NCBI GenBank assembly: GCA_030603805.1
Contig: JAUVXD010000009.1
Location: forward strand, 17,147 to 81,146
Direction of reading: 5' to 3'
DNA: 64,000 bases
Origin: Acholeplasmataceae bacterium
Lineage (GTDB): Bacteria > Bacillota_I > Bacilli_A > Acholeplasmatales > Acholeplasmataceae
Within the stretch, counting starts at the first letter, position 1, and each line of letters starts with the position of its first letter. A program made the translations under genes and the position numbers. Under the pieces are notes generated by a model that did not search any database, had not been told where the DNA came from, and worked only from the letters and a program-made list of their open reading frames with translations. Of this stretch, positions 34,677 through 43,400 are shown one piece after another.

Positions 34677-36707
34677 TCATGATTGAAGATGATTTTTTGC
34701 ATTTTCTAAAATAATCATATCTGTAAAAAGATTAAATCTACTTGAACTAAAGATGACAATCGGTGTATTGATATAAAAATATTCTGATGATTTTGCTTGA
34801 TTTCTTAACACTGTTTCAAGCACATCACGAATAACGATGCCAGTATCAATCACATCATCACCATATATGAAAGGATTATTGGTTTTATCAAAGACATATT
34901 CATTGGTTGCTACTTTGTAATAAAGATGGTCTTGAATTTGATTAAAGCTTAAGCCTTCTTTGTAGGTAGTCGCTGAGCCATCAGCACCTGATGAGATGAA
35001 ATCCTTAATGATTGATCCTCTTAAAACTGCAGTTTTCACTTTGTTATCAAATGGGAAGATTTCATAAAGAGTACCTACGGTAATCCCTTGATTAAAGGAT
35101 AGGCTTGCACGTGTGCCCCCTTGATTATGAAACCCTATATCGGCTTGTCCACTCATGCGAATCAGCTCTGCCATATACTCTGTGAGTTGACTTCTTGAGT
35201 AGTTTGCGCCAGATTTTATGATGACTAGATTAATTAAATCTGAGATTTGGTCGTAATAATAGTTAATCAGTTCTGTAACCTCTGGGTTCGATTGTCTTAA
35301 CCGTTGATCTGAAGATCCAGTTAAATTAGAAGGTATGTAACCTGTAATCATTTTATCTCGATTAAAATCAATTTTAAGATAACCGACATGGGTACCATTA
35401 CCACCTGATTGAATGATAGGCATATTCATCCCCGTGCGTGAATGATGTTCTGTATAGGCTTGATGGCTATGGCCATTAAATAATGCATCGATGCGCTTTA
35501 ATCCTGTATGATTACCGATACCTGAATTTGTAAATGAGGAAGACCCATGAACAACAGCAATGACAACATCAACTTCTTCTTCTAATCTTAAGACTTCAGC
35601 AAAATAACCTGCCCAGTAAATGGGATCAGCAAACTCATAATCTTCTACCATCGCAGTTGCGATACTGCCTTCAAGACCATATCCCATGAGACCAATGACG
35701 CCCACTTTGATGTTGCCTCGCTCTATGACTTGATATGCATCAATAAAATCAGGACGAATGGTTGTCCCTTTAAAAAAGACATTTGCACCTAAAAGTGGGT
35801 AATTTGCTTTAATTGTTCTTTGTGTATCTGGATTAAAATACTCTGTGACTGTCTCTAAACCCCAATCAAACTCATGGTTTCCAATGGTAAAACTATCAAG
35901 TTTTATGAAGTTCAGTAGATCAATCATCGAACCACCTTGAAAGTAGTTTGAAAGAAGCGATCCTTGAAGCATATCCCCACCTGCAAGAAAAATGGTGTTA
36001 TTTGGATAATTTGCTTTCTCACTTAATATGAAGTTTCCTATGTTAGATAACCCAAGTTGATTTCCATTTTCTAATATAGCACCATGGGTATCGTTTAAAT
36101 AATAAATTCTTAAATGATCAATCGCTAAAATGACGGTAACTTGAATCGTGATTCTCGTTTCATTTCCAGATAAATCAGTGACTGAATAAATCACATCATA
36201 AACGCCAGGTTCATCATAGTTGACATGTGAACTATCAACTGTAATTCTTGAGGAAACATTGCCATCCTTCGCATCATATGCAGCGATACCTAAAAGATAG
36301 TTTGGTAAGGTCTCCCCTACATAATACGTTAAATGAGAGATTCCAGAAAACACTGGGGGTTCTAAATCTGTTTCACCTGGTGCTTCTAAGACAATCACAC
36401 TAATCTTTTTTCGATAAAGATTTCCTGCCTGATCACGCACCTCATAAAAGAGGTCATAAAATCCTGGTGTTGTTAAATCGACTAGGGAATCATCAACGAT
36501 AATCGATGATGTAATCACACCATCTATATTATCGATGGCTGTGACATTATTTAAATAATTAGGTGGCGTTTGGCCAATCGTATAAAAAATATCAGTTGCA
36601 CCAATAATGCTAGGTGGAACTGTGTCTGTTATTGGTTGCTCACTCTGGCATGATACCAATAAAAATAAGGATAATACCAAGAGCGTAAATTGAAGTATTT
36701 TTTTCAT
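34677..36707 (-). CDS. 5'-nucleotidase / UDP-sugar hydrolase-type lipoprotein with two Ig-like domains
   Basis: 676 residues. Lipobox LLVSC (Cys20). Two DUF5011-type Ig-like domains follow (about 30-110 and 115-195; AIDNIDGVIT and AYDAKDGNVS). Then comes a calcineurin-type metallophosphatase domain with the metal-site motifs YLNDTHGA, GGDMLQG and GNHEFDWG. The C-terminal nucleotidase domain starts near residue 490 and includes NQGGTRASL and FPFDNKV. It would hydrolyse extracellular nucleotides so that nucleosides can be taken up, useful to a mollicute with limited nucleotide synthesis. Monocistronic, divergent from the CHR transporter genes. The SD is weak. Substrate is inferred. Confidence 0.88.
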   Translation of the reverse strand: MKKILQFTLLVLSLFLLVSCQSEQPITDTVPPSIIGATDIFYTIGQTPPNYLNNVTAIDNIDGVITSSIIVDDSLVDLTTPGFYDLFYEVRDQAGNLYRKKISVIVLEAPGETDLEPPVFSGISHLTYYVGETLPNYLLGIAAYDAKDGNVSSRITVDSSHVNYDEPGVYDVIYSVTDLSGNETRITIQVTVILAIDHLRIYYLNDTHGAILENGNQLGLSNIGNFILSEKANYPNNTIFLAGGDMLQGSLLSNYFQGGSMIDLLNFIKLDSFTIGNHEFDWGLETVTEYFNPDTQRTIKANYPLLGANVFFKGTTIRPDFIDAYQVIERGNIKVGVIGLMGYGLEGSIATAMVEDYEFADPIYWAGYFAEVLRLEEEVDVVIAVVHGSSSFTNSGIGNHTGLKRIDALFNGHSHQAYTEHHSRTGMNMPIIQSGGNGTHVGYLKIDFNRDKMITGYIPSNLTGSSDQRLRQSNPEVTELINYYYDQISDLINLVIIKSGANYSRSQLTEYMAELIRMSGQADIGFHNQGGTRASLSFNQGITVGTLYEIFPFDNKVKTAVLRGSIIKDFISSGADGSATTYKEGLSFNQIQDHLYYKVATNEYVFDKTNNPFIYGDDVIDTGIVIRDVLETVLRNQAKSSEYFYINTPIVIFSSSRFNLFTDMIILENAKNHLQS

Positions 36708-36799
36708 CGTCTAAATCCGTCCTTTGCAAAAGTATTATAACATAAACAAAAAAGAATGACCCGTCTTTTATGTTATAATGAATCTCGTGAGGTGACATC
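36708..36799. promoter_or_regulatory. Divergent promoters of nucleotidase and CHR genes
   Basis: Both directions carry the same extended -10, TATGTTATAAT: minus-strand TATAAT at 36734-36739 and plus-strand TATAAT at 36774-36779. No convincing -35 is seen for either. The CHR gene has GAGGTG before its ATG. Confidence 0.7.
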
Positions 36800-37369
36800 A
36801 TGGCAAAAGATTGTAAATTATGGGAACTCTTCAAGGCATTTTTCAAAATTGGAGCACTCACCTTTGGTGGGGGCTATGCAATGATGCCTGTAATGAGAAG
36901 AGAAGTTGTTGAGAAAAAGGGTTGGGTTGAAGATGATGATATTTTAAAAATTCTCATTATCTCAGAATCAACACCTGGTGTACTTGCAGTCAACTCTGCA
37001 ACATTTATTGGTTATAAAATTGCAGGTTTTAAAGGATCTTTAATTGCAACATTAGGGGTTATATTGCCCTCTTTTATCATCATTTCTATCATCTCATTGT
37101 TCATTATTGAGTTTAAACAACTCACTTGGGTGACTTATGCTTTTTATGGCATTCAAGCAGGTGTTGCCATCTTAATAACAAGAGCTGCACTCAAACTTTC
37201 AAAAAAGATTCATTTTAATTTATTTTCAATCGTTGTTTTAATTGCAGCTTTTTTAGTTGCACTTCTAACAGATATTAGTGTCATTTATATCTTAATTCTG
37301 AGTGCCCTTGCAGGCATTATTTATGGCATGCTCATTAATGTAAGGGAGGCAAAGCATCATGTTGCTTGA
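36800..37369 (+). CDS. Chromate transporter family (CHR) protein, first half of pair
   Basis: 189 residues, a single CHR domain with about six membrane segments. Signatures are FFKIGALTFGGGYAMMP near the start, SESTPGVLAVNSATFIGYK (about 53-71) and GVILPSFII. Short CHR proteins occur as adjacent pairs that together equal one full-length ChrA. The family exports chromate in some bacteria, but many members have no tested substrate, so an anion transporter is as far as one can go. Its 3' end overlaps the second CHR gene by 11 bp. Confidence 0.88.
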   Translation: MAKDCKLWELFKAFFKIGALTFGGGYAMMPVMRREVVEKKGWVEDDDILKILIISESTPGVLAVNSATFIGYKIAGFKGSLIATLGVILPSFIIISIISLFIIEFKQLTWVTYAFYGIQAGVAILITRAALKLSKKIHFNLFSIVVLIAAFLVALLTDISVIYILILSALAGIIYGMLINVREAKHHVA

Positions 37370-37937
37370 ACTTATCTCCTTATTTTGGATTTTCTTTAAG
37401 ATTGGATTATTTACTTTTGGTGGTGGTTATGCGATGATTCCCCTCATCCAACAAGAACTTGTGGGTGGTGGCTATATCGAAGCTGATTTACTTTATGATT
37501 TTATTGGAATTAGTGAATCTACACCAGGTCCGGTTGCAATCAATATGGCGACATTTATCGGTATGAATCAATATGGTATTTTAGGGGCTGTTGCAACCAC
37601 CTTAGGTGTTGCGTTGCCATCATTCATCATTATTCTATTGATTGCAAGTCTTGGCAGTAAATTCATTGAGTCCAAAGGTGTAGGCATGGCATTTAAAGGC
37701 TTAAAGCCTGCTGTCATTGGTTTGATTTTCTCTGTATCAGTTGTCTTAATATTTCATGCGATCTTTCCACTGATTCACTTTGATAGATTTCATTTTGATT
37801 TTTCAGTTTTTAATTGGAAAACTTTAATTATCATGTTTTTAATTCTAATTGTTACAGTGTTCTACAAAAAAATATCACCGATTCAAATCATCTTACTCTC
37901 TGCAGTGCTTGGTATTGTGATGTATGCCATTTTTTAA
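37359..37937 (+). CDS. Chromate transporter family (CHR) protein, second half of pair
   Basis: 192 residues, homologous to the preceding protein: FFKIGLFTFGGGYAMIP, SESTPGPVAINMATFIG and GVALPSFII align with it directly. The duplicated pair probably forms a heterodimer with opposite membrane orientation, as for other short-chain CHR proteins. Translation is coupled through the 11-bp overlap. The glycerophosphodiesterase gene follows after 11 bp, so the three genes form one operon. Confidence 0.88.
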   Translation: MLLELISLFWIFFKIGLFTFGGGYAMIPLIQQELVGGGYIEADLLYDFIGISESTPGPVAINMATFIGMNQYGILGAVATTLGVALPSFIIILLIASLGSKFIESKGVGMAFKGLKPAVIGLIFSVSVVLIFHAIFPLIHFDRFHFDFSVFNWKTLIIMFLILIVTVFYKKISPIQIILLSAVLGIVMYAIF

Positions 37938-37948
37938 AGGTGCCTTTT

Positions 37949-38686
37949 ATGAAAGATTTGTCTTGGCTTAAAGAAAACTTAATCGCTCACCGAGGCTTAC
38001 ACAGTCAAGATTTAAGTGTTCCTGAAAACTCTTTGCTTGCATTTAAGAAAGCTTTAGATCGAGGATATTCAATTGAACTCGATATTAACGCCACCAAAGA
38101 TGGGATTGTTCTAGCCTTTCATGATTTTAACTTAAAAAGACTATGTGGTGTGGATTTAAACTTATCCGATGTCACATATGAGGAGATTAAACATCTTAAG
38201 ATTCATCAAACGGATGAGAAAATCACACTTCTCAAAGATGTATTAAATCTTGTTGATGGTCAAGTGCCTTTGCTCATTGAGTTTAAGCCTCATGGGGATA
38301 TTCACATACTCTGTGAGTCTTTTATGAAAACCATAAATGATTATACTGGGAAATATGCAATCTTTTCATTTCATCCAAAAGTTGTCGGATGGTTCAAAAA
38401 ACATCATCCAGATATTATTAGGGGACAGATTGCAGAGTATTTTAAGGAGAATAAAGACATGGGACGGTTTTCCAAATATTTACTTAAATCCATGTTCTTC
38501 AATCGTTGGACCAAGCCGGATTTTATCAGTTATGGCATTAAAGATCTCCCCAATAAGTATGTAGATCGTCTTTATAAAAAGGGGTTGACAGTGATTAGTT
38601 ACGCTGCGAAAACAGAGCAGGAATTTGATTTTGTAAGATCCAATTATCATAATGTCGTCTTCGAATACTTTGAACCAAAAAAATAA
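37949..38686 (+). CDS. Glycerophosphodiester phosphodiesterase
   Basis: 245 residues starting at the ATG preceded by AAAGGTG; an in-frame ATG 135 bp earlier lies within the CHR gene and is not used. GDPD motifs are complete: IAHRGLH at the N-terminus, PENSLLAF, the acidic pair in SIELDINATKDG, and FHDFNLKRL with the second catalytic His. No signal peptide, so cytosolic. It would split deacylated phospholipids (glycerophosphodiesters) into glycerol-3-phosphate and an alcohol, a lipid salvage step. Last gene of the CHR operon, ending at a strong terminator. Confidence 0.93.
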   Translation: MKDLSWLKENLIAHRGLHSQDLSVPENSLLAFKKALDRGYSIELDINATKDGIVLAFHDFNLKRLCGVDLNLSDVTYEEIKHLKIHQTDEKITLLKDVLNLVDGQVPLLIEFKPHGDIHILCESFMKTINDYTGKYAIFSFHPKVVGWFKKHHPDIIRGQIAEYFKENKDMGRFSKYLLKSMFFNRWTKPDFISYGIKDLPNKYVDRLYKKGLTVISYAAKTEQEFDFVRSNYHNVVFEYFEPKK

Positions 38687-38713
38687 GGATGCTTTCCTCA
38701 AGCATCCTTTTTG
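38685..38713. terminator. Bidirectional terminator between GDPD and MFS genes
   Basis: AAGGATGCTT / AAGCATCCTT is a perfect 10-bp stem with a 5-base loop, T-rich on the plus side and A-rich upstream. It sits between convergent genes. Confidence 0.92.
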
Positions 38714-38730
38714 TTTGACTTAATAATCGA

Positions 38731-40335
38731 TTAATCCATGTCAACATCAAAGCTTTCAAGAATACTCTTCTTTTCTGCTTTAGAATCGCCATGCTTCGTG
38801 AAAAACATAGTGACAAATGCGATTGCAACAAAGAATGTTGCATATGGGAATAAAGCTTTTTGATGAATTGTATCCATCAAGAATCCTGATAAAATCGGTG
38901 TTAAGATTTGAGCAGCCATTGAGAATGTGTAATAATACCCTGTATATTTACCTACATTGCTGCCTTTAGCTAGTTCAACAACCATCGGATAGGAGTTCAC
39001 ATTAATGGTCGCCCAACCAATACCTGTGAGTCCGAAGACAATAAACATAATCCATCCGGTATCTTTGGTTAAGAAAAAGACAGAACCAAAACATAAGGTT
39101 AAGAGGATAATTCCTGCAAGAATGGTCTTACGACGACCAAACTTCGTGGATAATATGCCAATTGGAATAAATGCGATAATCGCAGTGACATTGGCAACGA
39201 GTAGTGGGAGTGTAAAGCTTGGTAATTGAAGAATTTTTGGTGCATAATCAGAAACTTTCGTCATGACTGCGTTATAGCCCATAAACCACAAGAAAACAGA
39301 AATTAAGATTAAATATAGAGATAACTTTTTATCTTTTGGAAGATCATGCATATCATGCACATCATCATCAGCTTCTGATAAACCAAATTTTAGATCATCT
39401 TGAACGCGTTCTTCAACCATCTTAGGTTCATTTACTTTCCAAAGGAAAATCACCAAAATGATGAGCATAATGACCCCAACACCTACAAATGCCATGGTGT
39501 AGTTGACATAAGATCTACCGCCTAATCCAAAGGCAGTGAGTAATACAAGTGAGGTAACACCAGCTGCTGCACCCATCAAATTAATGATGGCATTGGCTTT
39601 AGAACGCAGTGGCTTCATGGTCACATCAGGCATTAAGGATACGGCTGGTGATCTAAAGACAGACATCGCAACGAGTGCAATAAATAAGACGCCAATAAAG
39701 ACAATAAAATTCAGTGGGGAAGCTGCAGTCACTTGCCAAGCAAGATCACTTAAATAACTATGATAATAGCCATCCATAAAGGATAAATCAACAGCAGTTA
39801 AATTACCTGTAGTTCTACCATTGATAATGAGTTGCATTTGATCGTATACACCAGATTCCCAACGGTTATACATCGCTTCTGTGACTTCATTATTTACAAG
39901 TGCTAAATCACGTTCCGTCTTCATCTCGTTAATCAGACCATTCCAGAAAGCAACAGAGAGTTTCACATCTGCTTCTGAATCAACAACAACCTCATATTTC
40001 TCAATGATTGTTGTTTGTTCAATTTTATTGGTTTGAATGTTATCGACAAATGAAAGTCCAATGAATGCAAATGCTGCAACCACAGTACCGACAATGACAT
40101 AGGGTGTTCTTCGACCTTTTTTATGATTCGTGCGGTCTGAAAGTGCACCAAAAAGCGGTAACATGAATAATGCAAGCACGTTATCGAGTGCCATGACAAC
40201 GCCTGACCACGTTTGATTGAGACCAAACTTGTCAATTAAAATCTTGGTAATAATTGAATCATACGTCTGCCAAAATATGGTAATAATAAAGAAAGCTAAA
40301 CCAACGTAAAACGTCTTTTTGTAATCGAGTTTCAT
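38731..40335 (-). CDS. MFS transporter, probably sugar (GPH/SLC45-like), with extracellular insertion
   Basis: 534 residues with about 12 membrane segments. The loop GALSDRTNHKKGRRTPYVIVG (about 63-83) is the MFS signature between helices 2 and 3, and RSPAVSLMPDVTMKPLRSKANAI recalls disaccharide:proton symporters. Between helices 3 and 4 there is a roughly 100-residue hydrophilic insertion (about 100-205), probably extracellular, which is unusual. A cre-like site at its -10 region suggests catabolite control, hence a sugar substrate. The pectate-lyase gene lies upstream in the same direction but ends at its own terminator, so these are separate units. Confidence 0.82.
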   Translation of the reverse strand: MKLDYKKTFYVGLAFFIITIFWQTYDSIITKILIDKFGLNQTWSGVVMALDNVLALFMLPLFGALSDRTNHKKGRRTPYVIVGTVVAAFAFIGLSFVDNIQTNKIEQTTIIEKYEVVVDSEADVKLSVAFWNGLINEMKTERDLALVNNEVTEAMYNRWESGVYDQMQLIINGRTTGNLTAVDLSFMDGYYHSYLSDLAWQVTAASPLNFIVFIGVLFIALVAMSVFRSPAVSLMPDVTMKPLRSKANAIINLMGAAAGVTSLVLLTAFGLGGRSYVNYTMAFVGVGVIMLIILVIFLWKVNEPKMVEERVQDDLKFGLSEADDDVHDMHDLPKDKKLSLYLILISVFLWFMGYNAVMTKVSDYAPKILQLPSFTLPLLVANVTAIIAFIPIGILSTKFGRRKTILAGIILLTLCFGSVFFLTKDTGWIMFIVFGLTGIGWATINVNSYPMVVELAKGSNVGKYTGYYYTFSMAAQILTPILSGFLMDTIHQKALFPYATFFVAIAFVTMFFTKHGDSKAEKKSILESFDVDMD

Positions 40336-40358
40336 AAGGGTCTCCCAATCTGTTAAAT

Positions 40359-40381
40359 TTAAAATCGTTTAGATTATTATA
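40359..40381 (-). promoter_or_regulatory. MFS gene promoter with cre-like site
   Basis: Minus-strand extended -10 TGTTATAAT (TATAAT at 40376-40381) followed at once by ATCTAAACGATTTTAA (40359-40374), a cre match at 14 of 16. This position over the start site suits repression. Confidence 0.6.
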
Positions 40382-40429
40382 ACATGTTTTTTATAGATTG
40401 GTGTTCATCTTAAAAACAAATCCAAAGTA

Positions 40430-40461
40430 AAAAAAGATGCAGGATTGACCTGCACCTTTAA
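40430..40461 (-). terminator. Terminator downstream of the pectate-lyase gene
   Basis: On the minus strand AAAGGTGCAGG / CCTGCATCTTT with one mismatch, followed by TTTTTTTAC, directly after the pectate-lyase stop codon. Confidence 0.88.
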
Positions 40462-40463
40462 AC

Positions 40464-43400
40464 TTAAGGATGGATCGGTTTTCCTGTTAAGGATAACCAC
40501 TCAAAGGGTTGTTCTGTTGCACCTAATATGGCTTGATTTAAATAGGATTCTAAAACATTCACTGGAACAAGCTCATAATTGGAGTAAGGTAAGACATCAA
40601 AGAAATTCCATGAAAACGGTAAGATGGGTTCTGAGTTTGCTCTCACAAAAGGTGTTCCCTCATCTTCTGATGACCCAAAGAAGATATAGTCATCTAAAAT
40701 ATATAAGGAATCTCTAACCATATATTTTCCAGTCATGGATGGATGGTCTCTACTCACCTGATTTGATTTAATGACTTGTGATACGCCCATAATAATCGAA
40801 TTTTCTAGGAGGATTGCGCCATTTTCAGTTGTAACAAGCGCTTGATTGGTGAGTTGTCTATTATACTCTGCTTTTAAGAAAAGCGCTGTATAAGCTGACC
40901 TTACATAGTTTCTCATGCTATAAACATCAGAGGCGTCATAGATAGTGTTAAAGATGTGAACATTACCACCTCTAAGTCTTGGGAAACGGTCTTGAAGATT
41001 TTTGATATATGAATTATAGATGGAAAGTGTAAATACATTGCCCGCTCTAAGTTCACTACCACCTAAGAGAAAACCTTTTTTCTGGAAGCTGTTGAGCTCC
41101 ATAATTTCTTGCATACTCATGCCTGCATTACGCATTTGATTGTAATAACTATATGAACTGCGGTTAGCTTCTAAATAGTCAAACTGTGCCTTGATAAAGT
41201 CATTAGGTTCAAAAACTAAATGCATATAACTAATGGTTGCATTCACAACAGACTGAATGGTTGAACTTCCAGCTTTAAAGTCAATCAGTCCATCATAGGC
41301 TTTACCTAAAGTCATATGATCAAACCAAATGCCATTAACTTGTTCTATTGTGAAATAATCCCAGTCATTAGAATCATAATTTCCTTTGGTTGCTTCATCC
41401 CATTCCCAAAGTTCATCAAATTTAAGATTTCTAATGACGATATTATTTGCTCGTTTAATTTGGAAGGATGCATGTCTGATGGTATGACCTGAATTTGAGA
41501 AAATCACTAAACCTTCGTTATATTTTGCTGTTGAGCCATCACGGTCTTGAATGACAATTTTGCTGACACCTGTTTGTTTTAAAATAGGATGCATTTTAGG
41601 TAAGGCATGACGATCTAGATTTTTAAGGACACCAAACTCTGAAACAACTTCATCATATCCTAAATCTAAATTACTTCTAATTTCGATAATTCTTGCAGCA
41701 GTTGTGCCTTTACTTGCTGAATTCTCAGCATTAATCGCATCCATTAAATCTTTCGCATTGTAGACGACGTAGTAGCCTGGGTCCCCTTCTTTAAGATTGG
41801 GAATCGAGACAGCACCACTGGCAAATCCAGCTAAAGCATAATCATCTTCACTGAAATCGACGGTGCCTGAAATAGCTTTAACTAAGACTTCAAATTCTTT
41901 AGTTAAGGTGATGCCACCTTTTGATATGGTTGCTGTCATAGAGACATGGATATCATCTTGTTCATCTCGAGTCACAACGCCTTGATTCGTGATCACTGCT
42001 GGATTTGAAGATGTCCAAGTAATGGGAACGTTATACATCATTTGAACAAGGAAAAGATTGGATCTCACATCATTTTGGAAAGGAATTGAAAGCTCCTGAT
42101 TAATGGTTTGGATTAAAACTTCATAATCAATAGGCGCTTCGGGATCGTATACAGACTTACCTTGTAGTGTTTCGCTTGTTGACTCTATGAGGATGTTATC
42201 TAAATAAGTAATGGGTTCAGAGCTTGGTAAATTGTTATGCCCAACCACTCGAATTCTGATTTTATTTGGATCAAGTGAACTCGCAAAACCTACACCACTA
42301 GAAGGCGTGATTTCTAAGAGCTGACTTTCAACTCTTACATAGTATTTATAGGTATCATAGGTTGTGTCAAAAACAACAATGGCTTGATGAATGACATTGG
42401 GGATGACACTCAGTGTAGAGGCAGGAACAGCCGTTTCAGAACCGTCTTGATTTCGGTAGGTAAAGCGATTCGCACGATTTGCCCCTACTGTAAAAATACG
42501 TGTATTTTGGTGGATCAGTTCAATCGTAAATGATGCCCCACCAATACCTTGTTTAAAGTCAAAGACAAGCACATATCTGCCATCAGCAAGCACACTTAAA
42601 CTTTGTTCGTAAATTGCTTCTGTGGCTGTTTCTGTGAGTAATAATAGACCATTTTCGATGATTGCTTGCCCAGGTTTAGTTTCCATCCATGAGGTAGAAG
42701 CTAAGTTTGTGCCTTCAAGATAGGTAAATGATTCTTCAAAAATGAGTTCACCTAATGCTGTGTATTTGGCATAAAGTATGAGATCACTATAAAGATAGAT
42801 TTGTGTCAAAGGTGTTAACAAAGTTTCATCGATATACCAATTGACAAAACGGTAGCCTTCAAGTTCTGGTCTTGGAAGTTGTAAGATTGGCTGGTTTTCA
42901 TAAAATGAGATGGGTGCAACTATAGAACCTAATCCTGTATTAAATGTGATTTCATAAAGTGTTGCATCTTGGTAAAGTGGGATGATGTTTAAATTGCTTG
43001 TTATAGGTGTTTGGAAATCAAAGGGTACATCACCGATATACCATCCAATAAAGATCTTTCCTAAAATTTGAGGTGTATCTGGTTCTGTTGCAAACTCACC
43101 TTCACTGACAATTTGGAGGATGCCATTCACGGATACCGTGTAGGTTGGTAATGCTTCCCATTTGGCATAAAGTGTTTGAGGTTCAGTTATCATTTGATTG
43201 AAATCAAAGGGTACTGCAAGTGATGCATCTTGATACCATCCAATAAATAAAAATCCTGGATGATTTGGATTGGGTGGTACGGTTAAAGTTGTATTTTCTT
43301 TAACATAAAGGATAACTTCTGTTTGTCCAAATCCTATAATCAGTGTCACTGGATGGCTATCTTTAGGTGAAAATCCCAGTGTTGATAGATGATAAAAATG

